A DNA stretch of 64,000 nucleotides from Breviolum minutum Mf 1.05b.01 (taxonomy: Eukaryota; Sar; Dinophyceae; Suessiales; Symbiodiniaceae). How positions within the stretch are numbered: position 1 is the stretch's first letter; the number at the start of each line of letters is the position of its first letter. The stretch spans positions 67,272-131,271 of the forward strand of contig DF239244.1 of assembly GCA_000507305.1 (NCBI GenBank). Direction: 5' to 3'. Below the pieces are notes generated by a model. The model saw nothing but the letters and a program-made list of their open reading frames with translations, did no database searches and was not told the DNA's origin. Shown piece after piece: positions 55,687 to 64,000 of this stretch. Both the position numbers and the translations under genes were made by a program.

Positions 55687-55752
55687 CTGCGGAACGACAT
55701 CGTTGGCATCTTCAACATCAACAGCACCAAACACCATCAACCACCACCCTTC
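55687..55752 (-). CDS. candidate exon
   Basis: Acceptor TACTTAG|GAA, phase 0, EGWWLMVFGAVDVEDAND then VVPQ. A donor may be GTC|GTTCCG (60 nt). Not module-like. Confidence 0.35.
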
Positions 55753-55859
55753 CTAAGTACAAATACTATCAATAGCACTCAGTACCAAAAGTCCCAGTAG
55801 CCATGGTGGCAGTACCAATAGTAGCAATTAGCCAATAGTTAGCAGTACGATGCTAGTAC

Positions 55860-55928
55860 AAGCGCATTGCGAGAAATGGCTTCACAGCGAAGCTGTTTCC
55901 AGGCAGCAAATTTTATCATTTTGCTGAT
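55860..55928 (-). CDS. probable helical exon (69 nt)
   Basis: Acceptor CATCTCAG|ATC, 23 codons in phase 0: ISKMIKFAAWKQLRCEAI then SRNAL. Donor CTT|GTACTA. The K-F-A-A-W-K-Q-L-R-C-E-A-I helix resembles the A pattern, and both splice signals are good. Confidence 0.6.
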
Positions 55929-56165
55929 CTGAGATGTCGTTTGCAGGAGACGGATGCCATCTTGTTGTGTTTCGATGATCATCCCTGACCTAGTTACACC
56001 CCCAATCCCTATCTATATACAATTAGGCAAACAACCATTTTCAAGTTAGTGGTTTCAACTGAATTTGAACAACATGTCTTAAATCTTCCAATCATTTCCA
56101 CCAAACAAAATTCCCGGGTAGAAACAAACATTCCCAAAACTACTCTTTTGGAAGCCAACCACCAC

Positions 56166-56268
56166 GAGTTTGTTGCCCGAATTCAGCTCGGAGCTCCCGC
56201 GGTTTACTTAGGGATGGCCTGTAAGCTACGTAGAGGTCTTGTCCCAGCACCATCAACTTCAAATGCTC
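56166..56268 (-). CDS. probable exon (~103 nt)
   Basis: Acceptor CTTTCAG|GAG, phase 0: EHLKLMVLGQDLYVAYRPSL, then SKPRELRAEFGQQT, donor C|GTGGTG. An inner GT (TAC|GTAGCT) would give a 39-nt exon instead. A well-formed coding stretch in a GC-rich island; function unknown. Confidence 0.55.
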
Positions 56269-56524
56269 CTGAAAGTTGTTCGAAAGAACCCAAATAAACC
56301 ACATCGCAAGTGGGGGTTGAATCTAACTATACTTGGTGGTTTTCGTTGAACCACCCGTCTGAAAAAAATATGCGCTTAAGTCAAAACTGGAGCGAATTTC
56401 CCCCAAGTAGGGAGTTGAAATAAAAGATATTTGAAACCACCACCCAGTTAAGGTTTGGATGGTTTCTCAGAATGGAAGTGAAAGCAAAAAACACTGGCTA
56501 CCACTTCTCAGACACCCAGTCATA

Positions 56525-56588
56525 CCTCCTGAGGTTCGGTGATTTAGGAATGCTTTTCGTGCCGAACCTATCCGAACCTCAGGAGGTG
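56525..56588. repeat. short inverted repeat (ACCTCCTGAGGTTCGG)
   Basis: ACCTCCTGAGGTTCGG and CCGAACCTCAGGAGGTG face each other about 30 bp apart. CTGAGG(T/A) inside the arm is itself palindromic. A single copy in this window. Confidence 0.75.
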
Positions 56589-57192
56589 TTTGGATGATTA
56601 GGGACTCCCTCAAACTAAAGGCAAACGCCCCTGAAAAAATTGGGAAGATAAATTTCTTTTGCGGTAAAAGGCATCTTTTGATTTGGCGAGCTGTTGATTT
56701 TGAGGAGGGTAGTAAACTGGCTGAAATTTAAATTCTGTTATGCTTGTTGATTTCATTTGATTTCTATATTCCGGGTCCAAACTCCCAGATAAACTACTTT
56801 AGCTAATTATACTGATTTCCAAGTCCCAGATTTCTGATATTTCGGAGGAGATGTTCCAAATTCCAAAAAGACTAATTACTATGATTCCTGGAAAAAAAAC
56901 CATCGAAACCACCTAGAAACAAAATACAAAAACCAGCTGTATAAGTGGCACATTATAATATCCTGCAAGTCAAACACCATTAGAAAATGGTGAAACTCCT
57001 TTTGGATGACGATAAACCCTGACTACTAAAAACTGGTGAAGCTCGTAAACCAACCGAGAAAAACAGGGTGAAACCAACGGCTTGCAGGGTATTACAAACA
57101 TATGATATATATATATATTTCCAACCGTCCGAAAGTTGATGTTAAACCACCACCATGGACTTCATTCCGAAGTGCCCAAGCCCGGATCGCAC

Positions 57193-57237
57193 CGTTGCCA
57201 ACCCCCACCGTTGCCATCGTTGCCATCTCTCTCGGTC
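57193..57237 (-). CDS. probable exon (45 nt)
   Basis: Acceptor CCAACAG|GAC, 15 codons DRERWQRWQRWGLAT in phase 0, donor ACG|GTGCGA. The W-Q-R-W-Q-R repeat comes from a GGCAACGAT-like trinucleotide pattern, so low complexity is a caveat. Confidence 0.45.
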
Positions 57238-57404
57238 CTGTTGGTTAATCCACACCGCCATCCGTCGGTCAGCCGAGGTGAAAATCTGCGGGTGGAAGAG
57301 TGGCGGCAGGATCTGGGGAAAATGATGTGGTTGGGTTGAGTTGGTTGGTTCGGTTGGGTGGGTTGGTTGATGTGTGTGTCTCTGTTTTGTGTGTGTTGAA
57401 AGCT

Positions 57405-57465
57405 TGCTTCCCATTCCTTTCGTCGCACGTTTTTGTTCCATCGCTTCTGCAAACGCCGAAAACGG
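57405..57465 (-). CDS. candidate exon, two possible frames
   Basis: From GTTTGCAG|AAG the phase-0 frame reads KRWNKNVRRKEWEASFQ with a GC site at GAA|GCAAGC. An alternative frame reads AFAEAMEQKRATKGMGSK. One is likely coding. It lies within an open minus frame of 196 codons that also crosses a delta element and a TTGG repeat. Confidence 0.4.
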
Positions 57466-58094
57466 GTCCCGTGTAAATTGGCCAAATCCAAGGTGAAAAG
57501 ACATCCATGGGATTTTTTTCGGGAAACGGAAACGGACCGTTTTAACGAAGGCGGGGTTTTGCTGGATCCAGGGGATGAATGATAAGTATATTTACCTACA
57601 TGAATGGCTTGAATTTTGGGACATGTAGTAAGGTATATGGATATTCCAGTGCCCCGGGGCATCTGGGAATGTCCTGATTTAATTGTTTTTTTTGTATGAT
57701 CAAATATTCTAAGAGTCCTCTCAACATACAATTTGGAACATACTTCCGGCATCCCCTTTCACCCCCAAATGAAAGGAAATCAGGAAATCCGAATCATAAA
57801 GTGTTGGGGTATGTCCCAGGGGAACATTGGAAAAGTCTTAGAGATACATACATAATAAACCGCAGGCATGTACTTCCCCCAAGTTGTCAAGTGTTGTTAC
57901 TAAATTACATAACAAGAACCAATTACCAGTATGTAAATCAACGAATTAGTTTAGTTGAGCCACTGAGTAGCCGCAAATGTATATGAAACCCTGCAAGCAA
58001 TGGGACAAAATCACCATATCAATTGGTGGGGTATCAGTAAAATCTCCCTTTTAGGGTCCAGTCTCCACCAGTGATATGAGCCAAGAAACTCCAC

Positions 58095-58143
58095 GTCCAT
58101 GTGGCCAGTCACGGCACGTTCCACTGGCCTCAGCAACCGTCTT
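58095..58143 (-). CDS. candidate exon
   Basis: From CCTGAG|AAG the phase-0 frame reads KTVAEASGTCRDWPHG to C|GTGGAG. T-V-A-E-A-S recalls S-L-L-E-A-S in the fused exon at 9641. Another frame over the same bases (LRRRLLRPVERAVTGHMDV) is also attractive, so the frame is undecided. Confidence 0.4.
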
Positions 58144-58506
58144 CTCAGGCCGGTTGGGACCGGAGCATTCCCATCAAATGGCTGTGTTGTATGATTCTCA
58201 TGTAAATACATGTACCAATACATGACATTCATTTTGATTTCTTGGAAGAAGTACTGTGGCTTTTTTCTTGCTTTCAACAAATCAACCTAACAGAAATCTC
58301 CAAAAGATCTCGATGTTTGTCTCCATTTTGGCCGAGCCTTGAAGCGATTTTGGACAAAAAGAAATCAGGATATCATACAAGCCCACTTTACAATTTTCAA
58401 AATATTTAAAATGGTTGTCTTTTCCACTGCCATGTTAGTTTTCTGGAGGGTATGAATCTATTCGTTCAATTTTTGTGGCACAAAAGATCGATCAACAGCT
58501 TTGATC

Positions 58507-58566
58507 CTGGGCGATCCTCACAATCATCGCTTCAGAGTCGGTTAAGTCGAAGAGAAGCCCTGCGGC
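58507..58566 (-). CDS. type B-like exon (60 nt), possible GA donor
   Basis: Acceptor CTACAG|GCC, 20 codons AAGLLFDLTDSEAMIVRIAQ in phase 0, ending CAG|GATCAA, a GA donor if correct. The AG|GC-A-A start and helical sequence fit B. The plus strand is open here too but has no module match. Confidence 0.6.
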
Positions 58567-58755
58567 CTGTAGAAGAAGGTAGCAGAAATGTTTCTCTCCA
58601 ATCCATCAACAAAAGAATGGGACCGAATCCCAACGGAGCCCTAAGGAAATTGCTAGAGCTATTAGATTCTCAGGTTTAGGGGTCCGTTCAGTGGGTCCTG
58701 TTGGAGAGTTCTTGGATCCAAGGAAGTTACAATACACCACTAAATTAAAGCACAC

Positions 58756-58803
58756 CGGTTCGGCAATCCCCGAGAAATCGCCAACTATGAGTTTCCGGAC
58801 TGC
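58756..58803 (-). CDS. repeat-type exon (48 nt)
   Basis: Acceptor GTCAAG|GCA, 16 codons AVRKLIVGDFSGIAEP in phase 0, donor CCG|GTGTGC. Exactly 48 nt; the A-V-R-K-L-I helix followed by G-D-F-S-G-I resembles the A/B junction of fused exons. Confidence 0.6.
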
Positions 58804-58955
58804 CTTGACTTTACTAACGTATGTTGGTAAAGGTTGCACAAGGGGTGTGTTCCAGTTCGGTGTGTTGAAACAACCCTAGATTCTTGCCGTTTACCAGGTG
58901 GGGCCCCGTCACCAGTTAGAAATGGGGTGAAATATCCCCCGGTAAGTAGAGCTGG

Positions 58956-59070
58956 CTGTTGATGGTTCAGAAATCCCAAACAACCACCGTTTGGATCTAT
59001 AAAACCATGTAATTTTTGGGGTAACTCACATATTAAGTGGTTAACCAAATTTCTGAACCATCAACAGTAT
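58956..59070. repeat. 'gamma' inverted-repeat element (CTGTTGATGGTTCAGAAAT)
   Basis: GCTGTTGATGGTTCAGAAATCC and ATTTCTGAACCATCAACAGTAT are perfect inverted ends over about 18 bp. More diverged copies with GATGGAAGAAATCCTG...CCATCAACAGTAT lie at about 2060-2180, 5770-5900, 11945-12065, 39330-39400 and 40130-40250. Confidence 0.85.
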
Positions 59071-59566
59071 TTTGACCCCAGTCACCCATTTAGTTTTGGT
59101 CCATTTGTAGGGGCACCTTTTAAAACTCCATTTGTAACGACAGTGTCGGACCTCCACCTTGTAAAGGTGTGAATATTTTTCATGTATGGAAATAGAATTA
59201 TGGTATGATTTATCATTATTTACTATCCTAATAGATGGTTGATGATTTTCATAGGTTTTCTCAAAAAATGGCATTTTTTTCAAATGATCGGACCATTATT
59301 TGATTATTTCATGTTGGGTTCTGTCAAAACCACGAAAACCAATGGATTCCATGAAGCTCAATAGAGGGCCCTAAAAATCATTGTTATGATTCTTTTCCCA
59401 CTGTTGCAAGGTTTAGGCATGCTCCAAGGCATATTTACCACTATTTCACGTTACGGATGGTTAGATCAGATTTCTTTTCAAATAGTTTTCACTATAGTTT
59501 TCATGGAGTGACATTTCTACAAACTGGATCAACGTGCAAAAATGGGTGGTGACATTCCAAAGACAC

Positions 59567-59624
59567 CTCCACCAACCTCAGTCGACCCAGTATATTTGTG
59601 GCGACCATTTCATGAATGAAACGA
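59567..59624 (-). CDS. probable helical exon (58 nt)
   Basis: Acceptor TTTCCAG|T, frame RFIHEMVATNILGRLRLVE, donor GAG|GTGTCT. A clear amphipathic helix with a good donor. The acceptor carries one extra base, so it is not phase 0 at its start. Confidence 0.5.
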
Positions 59625-59829
59625 CTGGAAATCCCCACCAGTGGAGGTGGAATTTCTCGGAGAAAATGAGAGATGGAAACTGGCCAAACGTTTTGCATTG
59701 GATGAATTTTCCTCTTCAAAGTGGGGATGATTATCTCAGATTCCATGGTAGTTTTTGCGGGGAAATATACCGATAGGATCTCAATGGGACTGGTGTTCAT
59801 GTATGGATATTTACGATTCATTACCTTAT

Positions 59830-60338
59830 GTATAGATGGTTGATTGTTTTCATGTAGGTACTTTAATACACCCTTTCATTCTGGATATTTATTTAGTATT
59901 GAAAATATTAGCAATAAAAAACACCATTTCATCGTTGTGGTGCGGTTTCATGTGCTGAAAAAAATGTGCCATCCTAAGGTCACACTTCTCTCTGCTTCTG
60001 AGATAGTCCCTGTAAAAACCAAATGAAGCACTCAAAAAATGGACATTTTGAGAAGAATAAAAAACACGCAAAACACCCAACAAGATGAAAAAAACAACAA
60101 TCCCTTTTAACAAAGCAACATTTTCAACCAAGCAACATTTTCAGAAGAGGTTTTACAACCACGGGAACTCCCCAACACCTTCATTTTCTGAGGGTTATAA
60201 TCCATATCTTTAGGCATTAAAACCTTAAAACCTTAAAACCTTCATTTTTTCATGGGTTTTGAGGGTGGTTTGAGGGTCCAAAGGAAGGGACCAACAAAAA
60301 CCTGGTCGTTTTTTTCAACATCTTTCTCCGCCCCCAGC
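59830..60338. other. AT-rich intron, nothing recognised
   Basis: Contains the tail of a delta element, runs such as TTAAAACCTTAAAACC near 60220-60240 and no open block with splice support. Confidence 0.4.
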
Positions 60339-60373
60339 CTTGAGCCTACGCTCCTCAAACTCATCCATGCCAC
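60339..60373 (-). CDS. possible small exon
   Basis: Between CCAACAG and AAG|GCTGGG (GC) the frame reads GMDEFEERRLK. The upstream and downstream frame (QTPTG; AGGGE) also looks coding. Charged helix; the two-base carry at the acceptor is a weakness. Confidence 0.4.
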
Positions 60374-61145
60374 CTGTTGGAGTTTGAGGCGGAGATATTT
60401 TCTGAACGAAGATGATGGAACCTATCCCCATACAAGGTAGGCCCCATCACGGTCGTTATACATGGGGTGAAATGGGACCCCTATAAATGGCCGAAACTAA
60501 ATGGGGAACTGGGTTAAAGTAGGCCTACTTATAGAAGTTATAATTTGTAACCCCATCTTTGTTGAGGTCACTATTACTGGGGAGGAGAGGCATCCCAAGT
60601 TATAATCATCCCCTTATAGGGGTAAATTGCGGTCACCAACCATTGATCCTAACCTCCTGGTAACATCCTCCTGGAACAAAAGCAGGTGGATGAATCCATA
60701 AATTTCAGCCCCTAACACGGTGATGTTTAGTTCACCCACAAAAAAGGGACATATTTCGTAAACCCAGATTCATGCTGCCTGGAAAAGATCCGGAAGTAAC
60801 TTTTCAGGGGGTGTGTTTTTATGTTTATGTCAGCTCTTAGGAGGAGTGTGTCACAAATGAATGTACATATTTTTTGATTTGTATTTTTTAGATCGAAGGA
60901 CTCTCCTACAAGGGCTGCTGCTGATCGAAGGATATCGAAGGCATATATGTATGTATTGGTGTGAGATTGTAGGCATCCCCAATTACATGTACCTGTTGTA
61001 GAATATTTAACCTAGCATTTTCAATGCCGGTCTTGGCTTTTAGCTTTTTTGGGGGGAGGGAAGATCAAATGTTTTTTTTTAATCATCAAATTTGGGTTTC
61101 AACTGGGCGAAACCCAGTAAACCTTCACCAACCGGAATTTCAGGA

Positions 61146-61184
61146 GCATTGGCCATCTTCATCAATTTCTTGGATTTGCTTTGG
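61146..61184 (-). CDS. possible small exon
   Basis: After TTCCAAAG the minus frame reads QIQEIDEDGQCS and then stops. I-D-E-D-G-Q resembles both a B start and an EF-hand loop start; too short to decide. No good donor. Confidence 0.25.
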
Positions 61185-61519
61185 AAACGTTGCTTGGAAA
61201 AAAATATAAACATATCTGGTTGGTGGTTTCAACCCATTTGAAAAAAAAATGTCAAACTGGGAATCTTTCCCAGGTAGGGGTGAAAATAAAAAATATTTGA
61301 AACCACCACCTAGATATTCCCCAAATGGTGGTGAGTTTAATGGGTGATTTTCATCCCATGGGATCGTCCCAGATCGAATCCTTCCGTAACAAATCACCGT
61401 CCCGAAAAACGACTTGGGATGCGAAAGACCTCCCCGAAACCCCAGGATGCAATCGTGGCAAATAAGGGTTTAGGATGTTTAGGATAGCATCCCCAAGCCC
61501 CCCCAAAAATGTGACAACC

Positions 61520-61585
61520 CTGGTGGTGATCATTGCATTCGCAGCCCAATGTATGAAAGCCTTCAAAGGCTTCCAAAGAATGAGC
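61520..61585 (-). CDS. probable B-like exon (66 nt)
   Basis: Acceptor CTTTGCAG|GCT, phase 0: AHSLEAFEGFHTLGCECNDH then HQ, ending near CAG|GGTTGT. A second frame through the same bases (WKPLKAFIHWAANAMITTRV) is open for 92 codons and is a real competitor. Confidence 0.4.
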
Positions 61586-61705
61586 CTGCAAAGGCTAGAA
61601 CAAATAAACTTAGAAAGATGAGTTTTCATACCTTTTCATGCAGCTTCCTGCCAACATCAGGGCTCTGGGGGCCATGGGTGAAACATTGATAGGTTTCCAT
61701 AGGTC

Positions 61706-62092
61706 CTATATTTTGCCACTGCTTTGGCATCTTGGTCGTCGACGCTTTTGGCATCCAGAATCCTGAACAATTGCTACCAGCTGCAGCATACCTGCAAAGT
61801 CTGGTACTAGGACACCGGGCCCCACCACCTCCATGTACTTCCAGATATGTAGGGATTGAACCAGGAGCATGATTGATCTTTTCGCCAGAATCGCCAGGGG
61901 CTGGTCACAATGATGGGCTCCCAGACGTATGAAACCCAAGCCTTTTTGTAGGTTCCACATTGCGATTCTGCCTTCTGACATGGTACCTTGCCTGCAAGAC
62001 AGTCGAATCGCATCACAGCCCTCGAGTCTCTGGCTTTCCAGAGTCAATTCATGAACTGCTCGAAGCGTCCATTGGGTGGTCAGGGGTGACAA
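61706..62092 (-). CDS. 128-codon open block, unknown protein
   Basis: A continuous minus frame with coherent composition: WTLRAVHELTLESQRLEG, CDAIRLSCRQGTMSEGRI, LGAHHCDQPLAILAKRSI, MEVVGPGVLVPDFAGMLQLV. It has several alpha-helical segments and no low-complexity. It may be one long exon or two exons with a short in-frame intron (a GC site lies at GCAG|GCAAGG near 61992). Family not recognised. Confidence 0.5.
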   Translation of the reverse strand: MSPLTTQWTLRAVHELTLESQRLEGCDAIRLSCRQGTMSEGRIAMWNLQKGLGFIRLGAHHCDQPLAILAKRSIMLLVQSLHIWKYMEVVGPGVLVPDFAGMLQLVAIVQDSGCQKRRRPRCQSSGKI

Positions 62093-62177
62093 AGGCCAAA
62101 GAGATCATTGATCTGGTCACCCAACCACCAAGCTAATGACTTCATGAAGTTTCAGCAATTCTTCGGATTCATGTTTC

Positions 62178-62286
62178 TATACCAGCACCTTCAAGTTTGG
62201 GTGCTTTTAATGGTTCCGTTTCAAGGTGTCAGTTCACCATCCCTGAGGGGTTTAATTGGCACCCCGACTTGAAGGTGCTGGTATGG
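62178..62286. repeat. inverted repeat (ATACCAGCACCTTCAAGT)
   Basis: TATACCAGCACCTTCAAG-TTGGGTGC and GGCACCCCGACTTGAAGGTGCTGGTATGG form near-perfect arms of about 20 bp, 65 bp apart. A single copy in this window. Confidence 0.8.
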
Positions 62287-62387
62287 AAAAAAGAATGGAA
62301 CCTAAATATCTTGCTGAGGAGGTGACTCTACATATTATACACCCCAATCATCATCTGACAAGGTGATTGGATCCGTAGGGTAAGTAC

Positions 62388-62486
62388 ATTCAGTAAAGCT
62401 TTCAAAATGCCGCTGCCAAACGAGTCGCCATCCCCAACCTGCACGGGGCGCATAGCTGAGAGATTGTCGAAGTGGTAGATACACAC
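62388..62486 (-). CDS. fused A+B exon of exactly 33 codons (99 nt)
   Basis: Acceptor GTTGCCAG|GTG, donor AAT|GTACTTACC (the best donor match in the window), phase 0 at both ends. Codons 1-16 read VCIYHFDNLSAMRPVQ and codons 17-33 VGDGDSFGSGILKALLN. 16 + 17 equals the A and B lengths, and the second half has B spacing. The same frame upstream carries CIFCPRCQ, so a longer exon cannot be excluded. Confidence 0.6.
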
Positions 62487-62734
62487 CTGGCAACGTGGGC
62501 AGAAAATGCAACTCAACGGGCTGCTTGTTGTTTTGTGTGGGTGGGTTTTCCGGGTACCCGAAACATTCACTTTATACCCCACTGAAAATTGACACTACCA
62601 AAAGGAGATATATTTAAAACAACATCATTTCTGGGGAGTAAATGTTTGTTTGTTTCAGTTGGATGATGGTTCCAAAAGCTTTAGGAAATGGTTCGAAATC
62701 ACCAAAAATGCATGGAAGAAAACCTGGGTTTGTT

Positions 62735-62910
62735 TTGGGTACCAGGTCAGACCTTGCCGTTTGTTTTAGCCCAACATGGCACCTGGTCAGACCTAGAAAT
62801 CCTTCCATTTTTCACAATAGACATATATATACCTCTTTGGGCCCTGCCAAAACACTGGAAAACCCAGCGAATAATGAAGGGCAATGGGGTTCCCTTCAAA
62901 AAAATCAATA
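62735..62910. repeat. repeat shared with 63785-63890
   Basis: GGCCCTGCCAAAACACTGG...GGGGTTCCCTTCA...AATAGAT recurs at 63790-63880 as CCTGCCAAAACACTGG...GGGGTTCCCTTCA...AATAGATT. The first copy is preceded by an ACCAGGTCAGACC direct/inverted pair. Confidence 0.6.
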
Positions 62911-63127
62911 GATGATTGGGGATAAACTCATCCCACCTTTCAAAAGAAGGAATCCTTAAATCATGCGGTGAATAAACCCCTACTTCACCTGGCTGGTTTT
63001 TGTTGCTCAAACCGGTGTTTCTTTTAATCCCTAAGGTGGAGATATAAACCCTTTAAGGTGGCTGATCTAACCAACTCCAACCCCAACCGACATCATTCCC
63101 CAAGGTCCCGGGACCCTGACCTGTCAC

Positions 63128-63172
63128 TGCTGGGGCTAAACCTCGAACTGCTTTGGCCACCAACATCTCCAC
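63128..63172 (-). CDS. probable type A-like exon (45 nt)
   Basis: Acceptor TTAAAAG|GTG, 15 codons VEMLVAKAVRGLAPA in phase 0, donor GCA|GTGACA; or ending at ACAG|GTCAGG seven bases later. The helix A-K-A-V-R-G-L-A is of the module kind (compare AVRKLI at 58756). Confidence 0.5.
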
Positions 63173-63442
63173 CTTTTAAACGCACGGGTTTTTTTGGCAT
63201 AAAAAAAATTGGCAAGCCTAGAAGTCAACACCCCATGAAAAAGAAACAGTGAAACTCGTAAAGGAACCTGTATAAAGAAATGGTGGTTGGAATGACTTTT
63301 CCTGTAGACATCTTCCACTGTTTGTGGCCCAAAGAGATGTGAACGAGCTGATGTCTGTCTGGCGGACAATGCAACCAATAGTTTGGATGGAAATTGATCA
63401 CCACCACCGGTCAGCACGTAGAGAATGAAAATTCCCACGCAC

Positions 63443-63503
63443 TCTGTGTGCGTTGCATTCCCAGCTTGCCCCATTGTAGCTGTGCGGCCACTTGCACATC
63501 CAC
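63443..63503 (-). CDS. probable repeat-type exon (61 nt)
   Basis: Acceptor CTGGAAG|GTG, phase 0, VDVQVAAQLQWGKLGMQRTQ, donor A|GTGCGT. V-A-A-x-x-x-x-G-K-L-G resembles the B start A-A-D-T-G-E-L-G. A second frame open for over 60 codons (core CVGIFILYVLTGGGDQFPSK) overlaps and continues to about 63290. Confidence 0.45.
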
Positions 63504-63559
63504 CTTCCAGGTTGTCAGCTTTGGAAGCACCGTCGGAAGCTGATTGAACGACAAATCAC

Positions 63560-63670
63560 TGAGATCTTGACTTCTCTGATTGTGTCATCCAAAGCTTCCT
63601 TTGAAACCATAGACTCTTCATCCATAGTCGTCTCAGCATTTCGTTTTGCAAATGAGCATGTCACCACCTC
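63560..63670 (-). CDS. probable exon (111 nt), highest coordinate of the series
   Basis: Acceptor AACCTCAG|GAG, 37 codons in phase 0: EVVTCSFAKRNAETTM, DEESMVSKEALDDTI, REVKIS, donor TCA|GTGATT. Good coding composition and an acidic/basic helical pattern. About A+B length plus four codons. Above it, to 64000, no further exon is recognised. Confidence 0.6.
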
Positions 63671-64000
63671 CTGAGGTTTGGTGGATTTTGGGGGTCCAGT
63701 CATAGCGCACCTCAGGATGTGTCTTGTTGTCTTTTTTCTTGTTTAAGGTATTTTTTTAAAATGGCAAATTCACTCAAACATTTGCAAACCATTTGGTCCT
63801 GCCAAAACACTGGTTCACAGTTGACAATGAATTTCACTAGGGCCTTGGGGTTCCCTTCATGAATTGAATAGATTAATTATTGGCCCGCTGTTTCAGAGTT
63901 TTGGCAGTCCCCAAGCGAAACAAATTTTAGCGTCATTGTTTGACCCCCCCCCAAAAGGATGCAGATTTATATAATGACACTGGCGGGTCAAATGAAATTT

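Larger units (their letters stand above)
2740..63670 (-). other. putative giant multi-exon locus (helical-repeat protein), exons dispersed over ~61 kb
   Basis: This entry groups the minus-strand exon series into one provisional locus. What is seen: dozens of short blocks, read from high to low coordinate, that begin after AG (mostly AG|G), stay open in phase 0 and end at GT or GC donors. At least 32 of them share the A or B peptide pattern (A: x-x-x-D-L-R-K-K-A-A-x-L-L-x-Q; B: A-A-x-x-G-x-L-x-K-I-L-x-E). What is inferred: they are spliced into one long alpha-helical repeat protein, since module homology, strand, order and phase all agree. Neither a start codon exon nor a terminal exon can be assigned with confidence. 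The block ending in a stop near 49.44 kb may split the locus into two genes. No function is recognised; 33 residues is also the ankyrin repeat length, but the ankyrin TPLH signature is absent. Confidence 0.55.

Noticed and set aside
57162..57752. Longest ORF in the window, 196 codons, minus strand, as a single gene
   Set aside because: It crosses a delta hairpin element and a TTGG/CCAA simple repeat. Only two small pieces (57193-57237 and about 57405-57465) have splice support.
765..63890. CRISPR-like or other prokaryotic repeat arrays
   Set aside because: No regularly spaced direct repeats with unique spacers. The short repeats are inverted, dispersed and of many families.

Overview
The window looks like nuclear DNA from a dinoflagellate, or a close protist relative with the same splicing habits. 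No bacterial, organellar, rRNA or tRNA gene was recognised. Most of the 64 kb reads as intron. Very short open exon-like blocks (33-111 nt), almost all on the minus strand, sit in AT-richer DNA packed with short inverted-repeat elements. The blocks follow an acceptor where AG is nearly always followed by G. They end at GT, often GC and perhaps GA donors. GC/GA donors and AG|G acceptors are the published hallmark of dinoflagellate introns. Base 762 is an N, so this is assembled scaffold.

The main content is a series of homologous minus-strand exons. Two alternating exon types form a 33-codon module: type A (usually 48 nt, e.g. EPSADLRKKAAELLSQ) and type B (usually 51 nt, e.g. AAEDGSLEKILAQKSQK). 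All recognisable ones are phase 0 at both ends, so they join in frame in any A-B order. Between about 13.4 and 20.0 kb the exon-intron unit is tandemly duplicated about nine times with a period near 777 bp. Diverged A and B exons continue on both sides: 2740, 4016, 5429, 6686, 8452, 9641, 11858 and 12736 below the array, and 20230, 20946, 22273, 24054, 24819 and 26511 above it. Weaker exons of the same build (AG|G acceptor, phase 0, 36-111 nt, helix-like peptides) run up to 63.67 kb. The simplest reading is one or a few giant genes transcribed leftward, encoding a long alpha-helical repeat protein of unknown function.

From 47 to 52.5 kb the coding islands are longer: a ~295-nt block at 47.8-48.1 kb, a two-frame block at 49.4-49.9 kb and a 159-nt exon at 52.2 kb. 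A fragment at 51.8-52.05 kb resembles a decayed Ty1/copia gag. These may belong to other genes or to mobile DNA, and a stop codon at about 49.44 kb could be a real gene end.

The introns hold at least fifteen families of roughly 60-180 bp elements with terminal inverted repeats, several present in 5-15 diverged copies. They resemble MITEs or introner elements. In one place the terminal repeat of an element coincides with a predicted splice donor. No promoter, terminator, CRISPR array or origin could be supported. Calls outside the A/B family rest on reading-frame and splice-site logic only and should be treated as candidates.
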